Below are positions 8,658 through 19,994 of a stretch of 64,000 nt of DNA, one piece after another (position 1 is the first letter of the stretch; each line of letters opens with the position of its first letter). The notes under the pieces are model-generated. The model had not been told where the DNA came from. It saw nothing but the letters and a program-made list of their open reading frames with translations, and searched no databases. Origin of the DNA: Mesorhizobium sp. M1E.F.Ca.ET.045.02.1.1 (GTDB lineage Bacteria; Pseudomonadota; Alphaproteobacteria; Rhizobiales; Rhizobiaceae). Location of the stretch: positions 2,046,001-2,110,000 of the forward strand of contig NZ_CP034447.1 of assembly GCF_003952485.1 (NCBI RefSeq), in the 5' to 3' direction. The translations under genes were made by a program, and so were the position numbers.

Positions 8658-10583
8658 TCAAGCCACGCCGGCGATCGCCCGGGCGAACTCGCTGGCGGAA
8701 AACGGTTCGAGGTCGTCGACCTGCTCGCCGACGCCGATGAAATAGACCGGCAATCTGTGCTTGGCGGCGATCGCCACCAGAATACCGCCGCGCGCCGTGC
8801 CGTCCAGCTTGGTCATCACCAGGCCGTTGACGCCGGCGACATTGCGGAAGATCTCGACCTGGCTCAGCGCATTCTGGCCGGTGGTGGCGTCGACCGTCTG
8901 CAGCACGGTGTGCGGCGCCTCCGGATCGAGCTTGCCCAGCACGCGCACGATCTTTTCCAGCTCCGCCATCAGCTCGGTCTTGTTCTGCAGCCGCCCGGCG
9001 GTGTCGATGATCAAAACGTCCGAGCCCGCCTCTTTCGCCTTCTCGAAGGCGTCATAGGCGAGGCCTGCGGCATCGGCGCCGAGCTTGGAGGCGACGACCG
9101 GCGACTTGGTGCGCTCGCCCCAGATTTTCAACTGCTCGATCGCCGCGGCGCGGAACGTGTCGCCGGCGGCGAGCATCACCGAAAGCCCGCCTTCGGTCAG
9201 CTTGGCCGCCAGCTTGCCGATGGTCGTGGTCTTGCCGGTACCGTTGACGCCGACGACCAGGATGACATGCGGCTTGTGGCTGAGGTCGAGCTCGAGCGGC
9301 TTGGCGACCGGAGTCAGCACCTTTTCCACTTCCGCCGCCATGACCGAGCGCACCTCGGCATCGGAAACATCCTTGCCGTAGCGGCTGGAGGCGAGCGAAT
9401 CGGTGACACGCAGCGCCGTTTCGACGCCGAGATCGGCGCGGATCAGCACGTCCTCCAGGTCCTGCAGCGTGTCCTCGTCCAGCTTGCGCTTGGTGAAGAC
9501 GCCGGCGATGTTGCCGGTGAGCTCGCGCGAGGAACGGGCGAGCCCGTCCCGCATGCGCTGGAACCAGGAGCGTCTCGCCGCCGGTTCCGCCGCCTTTTGC
9601 GTCTCGGCCTTCTGCTCGACCTTTTTGGCGACCGTCACCTTGCCGGCGGAGAGCGGAGGCGGTGCAGGCTGCGTTGAAGGCGAAGGAACTGGCGCCAGCG
9701 TTACCTCCCCCTCGATGGGGGAGGTCCCGAGCGCAGCTCGGGGATGGGAGTGACTGGCACCGGCGTCGGCGCTGTCACCCCGCCCCGCCACTTCGTGGCG
9801 ACCCTCCCCATCGAGGGGAGGGTGGGGCGCTGGCGCGGCTTCGACCTCCGGCGCGATCTCGGCGCGCACCGGCTGCTGCTCGATGGGCGCAGGCCGGCGA
9901 ATGGGGGGCAAAGCTTCCGCCGGCGGGATTTCGAGAGGTGTCGGCGTCTCGGCTGGAACCTCGCTCGGTGGCGTCGGCACTTCGACGGGCGCCGGTTCCG
10001 GCAGCCTTTCCGGTCGCGACGGCACGATGTCCGGCTCGGTCGGGGCGGGCGGCGGCACTTCCTGCGGTTTCGGCTCGGGCGCAGGGCCCGGTATGGGCTC
10101 GGCCGGCGGCACCGGCACTTCTTCCGGCGCCGGCGGCTCGGGTGTCTCCGGAGCCGGTTGCGGTTCTTCTTCCGGCTTGGGCTCGGGCAGCGGTTCCGGC
10201 TCGGACGGAATGACGGGCTCCGGCGCGGGCGGGATGGCCGGAGCAGGCTCGGGTTTCGGCTCCTCGGGCGCCGGTTGAGGCGTGGGTGCCGGTTCGAGCG
10301 CTGACCCTACCTCCCCCTCGATGGGGGAGGTCCCGAGCGCAGCTCGGGGGTGACTGGCGCCGGCGTCGGCGCTTTCACCCCGCCCCGCCACTTCGTGGCG
10401 ACCCTCCCCATCGAGGGGAGGGTAGGGCGCAGGCTCCTGCTCCGGCGCAGCCTGCTCGGCTTCCGGTTTCAGCGCCTCCAGCGCGTCCCATTTGATCGGC
10501 GGCAGGGGCGCGGTCTCGTCGATACGCTCCTCGACGACCTCTTTCTTGCCGAACGAAAATATCTTCTTGAAGAAACCAGCCAT
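8658..10583 (-). CDS. ftsY: Signal recognition particle receptor FtsY with repeat-derived inserts
   Basis: Docks SRP-ribosome complexes at the inner membrane. The C-terminal NG domain is complete, with [16 protein letters not shown] (G1), [23 protein letters not shown] (G3) and [13 protein letters not shown] (G4). The 641-residue length is long because of an acidic, proline/glutamate-rich A domain of about 330 residues. That domain holds two near-identical segments (about residues 53-92 and 252-294) encoded by intergenic-type palindromic repeats; each contains [15 protein letters not shown] and GTSPIEGEV. The start [14 protein letters not shown] at 10583 gives the usual basic membrane-binding helix. 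mtaB ends 13 bp upstream. Confidence 0.95.
   Translation of the reverse strand: MAGFFKKIFSFGKKEVVEERIDETAPLPPIKWDALEALKPEAEQAAPEQEPAPYPPLDGEGRHEVAGRGESADAGASHPRAALGTSPIEGEVGSALEPAPTPQPAPEEPKPEPAPAIPPAPEPVIPSEPEPLPEPKPEEEPQPAPETPEPPAPEEVPVPPAEPIPGPAPEPKPQEVPPPAPTEPDIVPSRPERLPEPAPVEVPTPPSEVPAETPTPLEIPPAEALPPIRRPAPIEQQPVRAEIAPEVEAAPAPHPPLDGEGRHEVAGRGDSADAGASHSHPRAALGTSPIEGEVTLAPVPSPSTQPAPPPLSAGKVTVAKKVEQKAETQKAAEPAARRSWFQRMRDGLARSSRELTGNIAGVFTKRKLDEDTLQDLEDVLIRADLGVETALRVTDSLASSRYGKDVSDAEVRSVMAAEVEKVLTPVAKPLELDLSHKPHVILVVGVNGTGKTTTIGKLAAKLTEGGLSVMLAAGDTFRAAAIEQLKIWGERTKSPVVASKLGADAAGLAYDAFEKAKEAGSDVLIIDTAGRLQNKTELMAELEKIVRVLGKLDPEAPHTVLQTVDATTGQNALSQVEIFRNVAGVNGLVMTKLDGTARGGILVAIAAKHRLPVYFIGVGEQVDDLEPFSASEFARAIAGVA
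9701..9829. repeat. Palindromic repeat family B inside ftsY, copy 1
   Basis: Acts as in-frame coding DNA. It contains CTCCCCCTCGATGGGGGAG at one end and CCTCCCCATCGAGGGGAGG at the other, with CCCGAGCGCAGCTCGGG and CGCCACTTCGTGGCG hairpins between. It is nearly identical to 10307-10427. On the ftsY strand it encodes the [15 protein letters not shown] to SPIEGEV segment without a stop. Confidence 0.88.
10307..10427. repeat. Palindromic repeat family B inside ftsY, copy 2
   Basis: Same structure and orientation as 9701-9829, about 480 bp away and in the same reading frame. It is about 6 bp shorter in the middle (no extra GATGGGA), so the peptide lacks two residues relative to the other copy. 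Confidence 0.88.
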
Positions 10584-10596
10584 GCTTCTCGCAGTC

Positions 10597-11925
10597 TCAG
10601 GCGGCTTGGGCGGCAAGCGGGGCCGCGATCAGGCGGGTGCCGTCATGGCCGGTGACAACAGCCTCGACGATCTCGCCCGGCTGGCCAGCGGCAATCGCGG
10701 CAAGCGTGAAGCCTTCGGTGCGACCGAGCCCGTCGCGCTCGACCAGGATTGACTGGCGGGTGCCGGCAAGGGACGCCAGATGACGGCGATAGGCGGCCTC
10801 GCCGGCGGCGCGCAGCCTTGCGGCGCGCTGCTTGACCACCTCGCGGCGGACCTGCGGCATGCGTGCGGCGGGCGTGCCCTCGCGCGGGCTGAACGGGAAG
10901 ACGTGGAGGTGCGTGAGGCCGCACTCCTCGACAATCTTTTCCGAGTTCTCGAACATCGCCTCGGTCTCGGTCGGGAAGCCGGCGATGATGTCGGCGCCGA
11001 AGACGATGCCGGGGCGGAGCTTGCGCACGTCCTCGCAGAAGCGGATCGACTGGTCGCGCGAATGCCGGCGCTTCATGCGCTTCAGGATCATGTCGTCGCC
11101 CGACTGCAGCGACAGATGCAGATGCGGCATCAGCCTCGGCTCGGTGGCAATGGCGTCGAGCAGGTCGTCGTCGGCCTCGATGGAATCGATCGAGGAGAGC
11201 CTGAGCCGCTTCACCTGCGGCACCTGGCGCAGGATCGTCTTCACCAGCCTGCCGAGCTTCGGGCTGCTGGGCAGATCGGCGCCGAAACTGGTCATGTCGA
11301 CGCCGGTGAGCACGATCTCGGCATAACCATTATCGGCCAGACGCTTCACCTGTTCGACCACGGCGCCCATCGGCACCGAGCGCGAATTGCCGCGGCCGTA
11401 CGGGATGATGCAGAAGGTGCAGCGATGGTCGCAGCCGTTCTGCACCTGGACGAAAGCGCGCGCCCGGCCTTCGATAGCGTCGACCATGTGGCTCGCCGTC
11501 TCGCGCACCGAGAAGATGTCGTTGACGCGCGCCTTCTCGGTGTCGTTGACGCCGAAATCGGGCAGCGCGCGGTAGGAGTTCGCCTTGAGCTTCTCTTCAT
11601 TGCCGAGCACGAGGTCGACCTCGTCCATGGCGGCGAAGTTCTGCGGCTCGGTCTGCGCCGCGCAGCCGGTGACGATGATGCGCGCCTCAGGGTTCTCGCG
11701 GCGGGCCTTGCGGATCGCCTGCTTGGCCTGGCGCACCGCTTCTGCGGTGACGGCGCAAGTGTTGAAGATGACGGCGCCGCCTGGGAGCGCTCCGAGGCCG
11801 GCGCTTTCGGCCTCGCGGCGCATCACTTCCGATTCATAGGTGTTGAGGCGGCAGCCGAACGTGACCACGTCAATGCCCGTGGCGATGGGCCCTTCGGCCG
11901 CCGGACCTTTGGCAAGAGCGGACAT
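10597..11925 (-). CDS. mtaB: tRNA (t6A37) methylthiotransferase MtaB
   Basis: Radical-SAM enzyme that adds a methylthio group to N6-threonylcarbamoyladenosine at position 37 of ANN-decoding tRNAs. The 442-residue protein has the UPF0004 cluster cysteines (TFGCRLNTYES, FNTCAVTAEA, VTGCAAQTEP), the radical-SAM motif CDHRCTFCIIPYGRG and a C-terminal TRAM-like region. The start at 11925 overlaps the dapF stop as TGATG, showing coupling; the extension to 12036 is dapF sequence in another frame. Confidence 0.93.
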   Translation of the reverse strand: MSALAKGPAAEGPIATGIDVVTFGCRLNTYESEVMRREAESAGLGALPGGAVIFNTCAVTAEAVRQAKQAIRKARRENPEARIIVTGCAAQTEPQNFAAMDEVDLVLGNEEKLKANSYRALPDFGVNDTEKARVNDIFSVRETASHMVDAIEGRARAFVQVQNGCDHRCTFCIIPYGRGNSRSVPMGAVVEQVKRLADNGYAEIVLTGVDMTSFGADLPSSPKLGRLVKTILRQVPQVKRLRLSSIDSIEADDDLLDAIATEPRLMPHLHLSLQSGDDMILKRMKRRHSRDQSIRFCEDVRKLRPGIVFGADIIAGFPTETEAMFENSEKIVEECGLTHLHVFPFSPREGTPAARMPQVRREVVKQRAARLRAAGEAAYRRHLASLAGTRQSILVERDGLGRTEGFTLAAIAAGQPGEIVEAVVTGHDGTRLIAAPLAAQAA

Positions 11926-12821
11926 CACGCGGCGCTTTCGGTGTCGCGTGCCCAGGCGCCGGTCGAGGGGTCGAAGCTGCCGGAGAATTCCCATTCGGCG
12001 GCGCCCGTGAGGATGACGTGATCGTCGTCGCGCCACTCGACATTGAGCTCGCCGCCGCCGGGCGTCATCAGCGAGACGCTGCGGCCGGTGCGCTTGGTGC
12101 GGGCAGCCGCCACCACGGCGGCGCAGGCCGCCGAGCCGCAGGCCTTGGTGAGGCCGGCGCCGCGCTCCCAGGTGCGGATGATCATCGTCTCAGGCGAAGT
12201 CACCTGAGCGATGGTGATGTTGGCGCGCTCGGGAAAGATCGGATGGTTTTCGAGCAGCGGGCCGAAGCGGTCCAACTCGTAGGACCAGACGTCGCGGTCG
12301 ACCCAGAAGATGGCGTGCGGGTTGCCCATCGACACGACCGAAGGCGAGTGCAGCACCGGCGCATCGATCGGGCCGATCTGCAATTCGATCATGCGCGTGT
12401 CGCGGAACTCTTCCGCCAGCGGGATCTCCTGCCAGCCGAAGCGCGGCTTGCCCATGTCGACCGAGATCGTCCCGTCTGCATGTTCCTTGGCGTTGAGGAT
12501 GCCGGCGCGGGTCTCGAAGGTGAAGATCTTCTGTCCGGTCTCGGCGGCTAGAGCCTGCACCACGCAGCGCATGCCGTTGCCGCAGGCCTGCGCCCCGGTG
12601 CCGTCCGAATTCAAGATGTCGACATAGTAGGCGGTGCCAGCCGTCCGCGCATCGTGGATCGCCATGATCTGGTCGAACTTCGTCGCCGCATCGGCGTTGA
12701 GCGCGATGGCCGCGGCGGCCGTCACCCTGTCGGCACGGCCGCGCATGTCGGCAACGATGATCTCGTTGCCGATGCCGTTCATCTTGGCGAAGGGGGCAGT
12801 GCCTGCCATCTTTCCCGTCAT
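11925..12821 (-). CDS. dapF: Diaminopimelate epimerase
   Basis: Interconverts LL- and meso-diaminopimelate for lysine and peptidoglycan synthesis in the cytoplasm. The 298-residue protein carries the two active-site cysteine motifs, [10 protein letters not shown] and [13 protein letters not shown], plus [10 protein letters not shown] at the N-terminus. Starts at 12821 (MTGKMAG) or 12809 (MAGTAPF) are both possible. It is the first gene of the leftward dapF-mtaB-ftsY-yciB run. Confidence 0.95.
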   Translation of the reverse strand: MTGKMAGTAPFAKMNGIGNEIIVADMRGRADRVTAAAAIALNADAATKFDQIMAIHDARTAGTAYYVDILNSDGTGAQACGNGMRCVVQALAAETGQKIFTFETRAGILNAKEHADGTISVDMGKPRFGWQEIPLAEEFRDTRMIELQIGPIDAPVLHSPSVVSMGNPHAIFWVDRDVWSYELDRFGPLLENHPIFPERANITIAQVTSPETMIIRTWERGAGLTKACGSAACAAVVAAARTKRTGRSVSLMTPGGGELNVEWRDDDHVILTGAAEWEFSGSFDPSTGAWARDTESAA

Positions 12822-12882
12822 TTCCGCGTCCGTTTGGCGCTATATGGCGGAAACGGGCGGGAATTACCAGTCCGGCGCGCCA

Positions 12883-12926
12883 GCGACGACCAAGAGGTCG
12901 CGCTGCGACGACCAAGAGGTCGCGCT
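12883..12926. repeat. Tandem 22-bp hairpin repeat
   Basis: Two exact consecutive copies of a 22-bp unit beginning GCGACGACCAAGAGGTCGC; each unit can form a GCGAC/GTCGC hairpin. It sits between the DUF1328 gene and dapF, ends at the DUF1328 stop codon and may be a transcript end. Confidence 0.75.
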
Positions 12927-13087
12927 TAGGTTACCGCGAAGACGCCGAGCACGATCAGCAGGAAGATGATCAGCACGATGCCGATCAGGATGCGCGCGCC
13001 CAAGGCGGCAGCGCCGGCCAGCGCCGGCATGCCGAGCAGGCTCGCGGCCGCGGCGACAATCAGAAGAATGATGATCCACTTGATCAT
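12926..13087 (-). CDS. DUF1328 (UPF0391) small membrane protein
   Basis: A 53-residue protein starting MIKWIIILLIVAAAASLLG and ending LLIVLGVFAVT, made of two hydrophobic segments around MPALAGAAALGARILIGI. This matches the DUF1328/UPF0391 pattern of a WAL/WII start, a GIAGAA-like turn and a second helix. Family members are stress-induced in some bacteria; function unknown. The stop TAA (12926-12928) abuts a tandem hairpin repeat. AGCCCGTCTC precedes the ATG. Confidence 0.82.
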   Translation of the reverse strand: MIKWIIILLIVAAAASLLGMPALAGAAALGARILIGIVLIIFLLIVLGVFAVT

Positions 13088-13152
13088 GAGACGGGCTCCC
13101 TGCCGAATTGTGTCAAGGAAGCAACGCGGCTTTGCGCTTCAGGTTCCGCGAC

Positions 13153-14163
13153 CTAGGCCGACGGCACGTCCCACACTTCGCCCGGACGCATGGCGCGGAA
13201 ACGCTCGTGCGAAAAGCCTTCGGCCGCCAATGCCTCGGCCAGCCTTTGCGCCGGCTCGTCGATCGGCTCGTCGGTGAGCTGGAAGGTGCCCCAGTGGCAG
13301 CCGGCGGCGTGGGCGGCGTTGCACAGCTTCATGCCCTGCACGGCTTCCTCCGGGTTCTGATGCTGCGGCGCCATGAACCAGCGCGGCTCGTAGGCGCCGA
13401 TCGGCAGGATGGCCAGCCGAAAGCCGCCGTGTTTTTCCGCCATCAGCCGGTAGTTGGTCCCGCCATGGAAGCCGGTGTCGCCGGCGAAATAGACCTTGCC
13501 GCCCGCCGTCTCGATCACGAAGCCCGCCCACAGCGCCATGCGGCGGTCGCGCGCCCCGCGCGCCGACCAGTGATGCGCCGGCTCGATATGGATGACGGCG
13601 CCGTTGCCGACCTCGATCCTGTCGCCCCAGTCATGCGCCGTGAGCCTGATGCCGGGCACGGCGCTGCCGATGATGGCGTCGTTGCCGAGCGGCGTGACCA
13701 CCAATGGATCATGGCCGTGCTTCAACCGCCGCAGCGTGGCGAGGTCGAGATGGTCGTAGTGGTTGTGGCTGACCAATACGAGATCGAGCGGCGGCAGGTC
13801 GGAGAAGGCAATGCCTGGCGCATTGACCCGTTTCGGGCCGGCGAAGGCGAAGGGCGAGGCGCGCTCGGACCAGACCGGGTCGATCAGAATGTTCAATCCG
13901 GCGGTCTGGACGAGCAGCGAGGCGTGGCCGACCATGATGAGCCGCAGCATCTTGCCTTCGACGCGTCTGTCCGGCTTCGCTTGCGGATAAGGGCTTGGAT
14001 GGGCCGCCGGCCATTTCGAGCGCCCGCCGTTCAATTGCCATTTGAGAAGATCGGCGAAGCGCCCGGGCGGCTTGCCGTCGGGATTGAAGAACAGGGCGCC
14101 GTCGAAATGGTCGCTGGGCGGGCCGCTGTAATAGCGGTTGGCTGCTCTCTTTCCGGCGGCCAT
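13153..14163 (-). CDS. MBL-fold metal-dependent hydrolase (UlaG-like)
   Basis: A 336-residue zinc hydrolase of the beta-lactamase fold. The metal site is visible as VSHNHYDHLDLATL, later ligands as HHWSARGARDRR and FAGDTGFHGG, and HWGTFQLTDEP near the end. It resembles the YfhI/NAPE-PLD-like or UlaG branch, which acts on phosphodiesters or lactones; the substrate cannot be assigned. The start at 14163 follows GGGAGAGACG; the longer open frame to 14442 is not supported. It diverges from a VOC-domain gene. Confidence 0.88.
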   Translation of the reverse strand: MAAGKRAANRYYSGPPSDHFDGALFFNPDGKPPGRFADLLKWQLNGGRSKWPAAHPSPYPQAKPDRRVEGKMLRLIMVGHASLLVQTAGLNILIDPVWSERASPFAFAGPKRVNAPGIAFSDLPPLDLVLVSHNHYDHLDLATLRRLKHGHDPLVVTPLGNDAIIGSAVPGIRLTAHDWGDRIEVGNGAVIHIEPAHHWSARGARDRRMALWAGFVIETAGGKVYFAGDTGFHGGTNYRLMAEKHGGFRLAILPIGAYEPRWFMAPQHQNPEEAVQGMKLCNAAHAAGCHWGTFQLTDEPIDEPAQRLAEALAAEGFSHERFRAMRPGEVWDVPSA

Positions 14164-14296
14164 CGTCTCTCCCGTCCGCTCTGTTCCACTTCCCAGAAAT
14201 AAGGTCGCGGCCGACTGGCGCAAGCATTTCGCTGGCGAATGCCAAGGGCCGGGGGCCGGCCTCGTATAGGGTCGGTGGCGTGGAAGGGACAACGCC

Positions 14297-14740
14297 GTGG
14301 CAAAGAAACGAACCAAGACGCCGTGGATGAAGGCCGAGGATTTCGGCCGCTCGCTGCCGCGTGGGGTGGGCGTGAACCTCTTGGTCACCGACATGGCGGC
14401 GATGGAGGCCTTCTGCCGCGACGTGCTCGGCGCCGAAATCATCTATGCCGACGAGGATTTCGCGGCGATCGCGCTGCTGGGCTCGATCTTCATGCTGCAT
14501 GCCGACCATAGCTTTCTCGACAATCCGATGACCGGCGTCATCGCCGGTGCCGAGACGCGCGGCGCCGGCATCGAATTGCGCCTTTATGGCGCCGATCCGG
14601 ACGCGGTGGAGAAAAAGGCGGCGGCACTCGGCCACATCGTGCTTGCCGGCTCGATCGACAAGCCGCATGGCTTGCGCGAATGCCACATCGTCGGCCCGGA
14701 CGGCTATGTCTTCGTGCCCTGCGCGCGCCTGCAAGCCTGA
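14297..14740 (+). CDS. VOC (glyoxalase/bleomycin-resistance fold) family protein
   Basis: A 147-residue protein with paired beta-alpha-beta-beta-beta units: GVNLLVTDMAAMEAFCRDVLGAEI in the first half and HIVGPDGYVFVPCARL at the end. This is the vicinal oxygen chelate pattern shared by glyoxalases, dioxygenases and resistance proteins. Starts at GTG 14297. Substrate unknown. Possibly functionally linked to the divergent hydrolase, but only by position. Confidence 0.85.
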   Translation: MAKKRTKTPWMKAEDFGRSLPRGVGVNLLVTDMAAMEAFCRDVLGAEIIYADEDFAAIALLGSIFMLHADHSFLDNPMTGVIAGAETRGAGIELRLYGADPDAVEKKAAALGHIVLAGSIDKPHGLRECHIVGPDGYVFVPCARLQA

Positions 14741-14930
14741 AATTTCAATATGTTACGACCCAGACTCCCGGCGTGACCCGGGCGCCCGACGCCTTGCGAT
14801 AAATTTGCAACACCAGTTCCGAAAACCCTATTTTAACCATATCGGGTTGAAATTCTGCCACCTTCGCCATCTTGGTGAAGCAGGTGTTTTACGCGGACGG
14901 CGCCCCCCACCGGATCCGACGGAGGTTGGA

Positions 14931-15488
14931 ATGACTTTTTCGATGACCCGCACTTTTTCGAAAACGGGCCTTTTGGCCGTATCGCTGGCCGCGCTCGTCG
15001 CGAGCGGCTGCTCGACCTCGCGGTTCTCGTCGATGGACGACCAGCAGCCGGCGCCGCTGACGCCGGCGCCCTCCGGCACGGTGACGCAGAACCAACTGCC
15101 ACCACCGGCCGCCCCCGGCACCACCGATCCATCGCAGTTTCCGACGGCGCCGGCGAACAACCAGGTCGCCTCGCTGCCGCCGAATGGCGCGGCGCCCGCG
15201 GGCGCCGCGGACCTGACCGCGGCCAGCGTCGCCGGCGTCTGGAACGTCAACGTCTCCGGCCAGAGCTGCAAGGTGGCCACGCCGCAGACCAAGTTCGGCG
15301 CCGGCTATCGCGCCGGGCCGCTGCACTGCCCGGCTCCGGTCGACGGCATCAAGTCATGGAACGTCGCCGGCAAGCAGCTGACGCTCTATGACGAAAACGG
15401 CGGCGCGCTGGCCAGGCTCTATTCCTCCGGCGGCGAAAAGTTCGACGGCCAGACTTCCAATGGGCAGCCGATCTCGCTTACAAGGTAA
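14931..15488 (+). CDS. omp19: Outer-membrane lipoprotein Omp19, AprI/Inh protease-inhibitor family
   Basis: A 185-residue lipoprotein. The signal peptide ends in a lipobox at VASGCSTS, followed by a Pro/Ala/Gln-rich linker and a C-terminal barrel with AGVWNVNVSGQSCKVATPQT, YRAGPLHCP and LTLYDENGG. This is a close match to Brucella Omp19, which inhibits host and bacterial proteases. GGAGG stands 8-10 bp upstream of ATG 14931; a second ATG at 14943 is less likely. The gene ends in TAA at 15486-15488, inside a family D palindromic element. Confidence 0.9.
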   Translation: MTFSMTRTFSKTGLLAVSLAALVASGCSTSRFSSMDDQQPAPLTPAPSGTVTQNQLPPPAAPGTTDPSQFPTAPANNQVASLPPNGAAPAGAADLTAASVAGVWNVNVSGQSCKVATPQTKFGAGYRAGPLHCPAPVDGIKSWNVAGKQLTLYDENGGALARLYSSGGEKFDGQTSNGQPISLTR

Positions 15489-15692
15489 GGGTGTGCTGAT
15501 ATTCAGGTGATGCCGGCCTGCGAACGGCGGCTTCCGGCCTTCGCCGGCCGAAGCACTTATGACTGGCGCGGAAGTCAAATTGAGGCTATGGCCGGCGTAG
15601 GCCGGTGCTCACGTACTTTAAGTACGCTCCGCTCCGGTTCTCGTAAGCCACCATTCTCGGCTCGGCCTGACCTGAATCTCAGCACACCTTGT
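15480..15692. repeat. Palindromic element family D, copy 2
   Basis: The core is the same as at 4818-4944 (TGATATTCAGG, then the GTGCTCACGTACTTTAAGTA hairpin region, then CCTGAATCTCA) but about 60 bp longer in the middle. The left flank ACAAGGTAAGGGTGTGC (15480-15496) includes the omp19 stop codon. The right flank GCACACCTTGT (15682-15692) is its inverted copy, short of 6 bp that lie at an AAGGTAAGG direct repeat. Confidence 0.8.
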
Positions 15693-15735
15693 CGCCCTCT
15701 TTAGAGCATTCTGCTCAATATAAATGACGTGACCT

Positions 15736-16935
15736 ATGCATCTGCGTGACGGCCTCCAGACCCATGTGACCGTCAAGCAGCGCTACGACCATCTTGTCGA
15801 GACGGGCACGACCGAGCGCGACCCGGCGCAGGAGCGCATCGTCGCCGCGCTCGACCGCCTGACCGACGAGATTTCCGCGAAACGGCTGGCGCAGAAATCC
15901 AGCTCGCTGGGCTGGCTGTTCGCGCGCAAAAAGCAGCCGCGCGAGGTGGTGAAGGGCCTCTACATCTATGGCGGCGTCGGGCGTGGCAAGACCATGCTGA
16001 TGGACATGTTCTTCGAGCTCTTGCCGGTCAGGCGCAAGCGCCGCGTCCATTTCAACGATTTCATGGCCGACGTGCAGGACCGCATCCAGAAGCACCGGGC
16101 GGCGCGCAAGAATGGCGACGTCAAGGAGGACGATCCGATCCCGCCGGTGGCGCGCGCGCTGGCCGACGAAGCCTGGGTGCTGTGCTTCGACGAGTTCTCC
16201 GTCACCGACATCGCCGACGCGATGATCCTGTCGCGGCTGTTCTCGGCGCTGTTTTCCAACGGCGTCGTGCTGGTCGCCACCTCCAACGTGGCGCCGGAGA
16301 ACCTTTATCGCGACGGGCTGAACCGGCAGCTCTTCCTGCCTTTCATCGGCCTGCTCGAACGCAATACGCATGTGCTGACGCTCGATGCCGAGAAGGACTA
16401 CCGGCAGGAAAAGCTCAGCCGCCTGCCGGTCTATGTCACGCCGGCCGATGAGGCGGCCGACCGCGCGCTCGACGAGGCCTGGGAGGCGATGACGCAAGGC
16501 ATGCCGTCGGCAGAGGTGACGATCACGCTGAAAGGGCGGCACCTGGTCGTGCCGCGCGCCGCAGGCGATGCCGCCCGCTTTTCCTTTACCGACCTCTGCG
16601 AGAAGCCGCACGGCGCGCGCGACTATCTGGCGATCGCCGGCCGTTTCTCGACCGTCTTCATAGATCATGTGCCGGTGCTCGGCGAAGGCAAGCGCAACGA
16701 GGCCAAACGCTTCATCCTGCTCATCGACACGCTCTACGACCATCGCATGCGGCTGGTGATGAGCGCAGCCGCCCAGCCCTCCGAGCTCTACACCGCCAAG
16801 CGCGGCACGGAAGTGTTCGAATTCGAGCGCACCGCCTCGCGGCTGATCGAGATGCAGAGCCACGACTGGCTGGAAGGCTGGGCGGAGCGGCGGCAGGTCG
16901 AGGCGCCGGCAGAGGCTCGGCAGGCGAGAGGGTAG
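15736..16935 (+). CDS. zapE: Cell division protein ZapE (AFG1-like ATPase)
   Basis: A 399-residue P-loop ATPase of the AFG1/ZapE family, which in E. coli associates with the FtsZ ring under stress and in mitochondria with respiratory-complex quality control. Walker A is IYGGVGRGKTMLMDMFF, Walker B is WVLCFDEFSVTDIADAMIL, and FIDHVPVLGEGKRNEAKRF is the family C-terminal motif. Length is normal. The gene stands directly upstream of mdh across a repeat-rich gap. Confidence 0.94.
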   Translation: MHLRDGLQTHVTVKQRYDHLVETGTTERDPAQERIVAALDRLTDEISAKRLAQKSSSLGWLFARKKQPREVVKGLYIYGGVGRGKTMLMDMFFELLPVRRKRRVHFNDFMADVQDRIQKHRAARKNGDVKEDDPIPPVARALADEAWVLCFDEFSVTDIADAMILSRLFSALFSNGVVLVATSNVAPENLYRDGLNRQLFLPFIGLLERNTHVLTLDAEKDYRQEKLSRLPVYVTPADEAADRALDEAWEAMTQGMPSAEVTITLKGRHLVVPRAAGDAARFSFTDLCEKPHGARDYLAIAGRFSTVFIDHVPVLGEGKRNEAKRFILLIDTLYDHRMRLVMSAAAQPSELYTAKRGTEVFEFERTASRLIEMQSHDWLEGWAERRQVEAPAEARQARG

Positions 16936-16949
16936 GGATATTGTTTCGC

Positions 16950-17145
16950 TACCCTCCTGCATCGCAGGAGATTGGCGAAACCCGGCGCGACGGCCGATCT
17001 CCCTCCTTGAGGGGGAGATGGCCGGCAGGCCAGAGGGGGTCGGTTCGACCGGGCTCGACGCAGACCGCGTCGGCGCTTCACGCGCGGTGACCCCCTCTGT
17101 CGCCTTTGGCGACATCTCCCCCTCGAGGGGGGAGATTTGGCGCCC
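16950..17145. repeat. Composite RIME-like palindrome, family A copy 3
   Basis: Two GGGGGAGAT/ATCTCCCCC hairpin sets: one ends CCGGCAGGCCAGAGGGGGT near 17040, the other starts ACCCCCTCTGTCGCC near 17089 and ends GGGGGGAGATTTGG. It looks like two family A halves in opposite order, joined by a middle section rich in GCG. Confidence 0.75.
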
Positions 17146-18398
<1,253 letters not shown>

Positions 18399-18422
18399 TC
18401 GTCCTCCCCGGAGACCAAGCGC

Positions 18423-19616
<1,194 letters not shown>

Positions 19617-19620
19617 GCGG

Positions 19621-19992
19621 ATGCCTCCGCGCAAGATAAACCTGGTCGAGGCGGCGGACGCGAAGATCGCCAAGGTCTTCGATCCGCACATTGCCGGCGA
19701 TGTCAATGACAGCCAGGCCAAGGTCGCGAAGTTCGGCGAGGTGTTCGACTGGCACGCGCATGACAACGAGGACGAAGCCTTCCTCGTGCTGCGCGGCCGC
19801 ATCGCCATCGACTTCCGCGACGGGCCGGTCGAGCTCGGCGAGGGCGATTTCATCGTCGTGCCGCGCGGCGTCGAGCACCGGCCGCGTTCACTCACTGCCG
19901 AGCCGGTGGTGCTGATGTTCGAGCCGGCGACGACGCTCAACACCGGCAACGCCAAGAGTGACCTCACCGTCACCGATCTGAAGCGGCTCTGA
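19621..19992 (+). CDS. Cupin-domain protein
   Basis: A 123-residue single-domain cupin. Metal-binding motif 1 is [20 protein letters not shown] (H, H and E ligands) and motif 2 is [17 protein letters not shown]. Cupins of this size include sugar isomerases, dioxygenases and sensors; function here is unknown. It starts 4 bp after the sucC stop and is 2 bp from the next gene, so it must be co-transcribed with succinyl-CoA synthetase. Confidence 0.86.
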   Translation: MPPRKINLVEAADAKIAKVFDPHIAGDVNDSQAKVAKFGEVFDWHAHDNEDEAFLVLRGRIAIDFRDGPVELGEGDFIVVPRGVEHRPRSLTAEPVVLMFEPATTLNTGNAKSDLTVTDLKRL

Positions 19993-19994
19993 CC

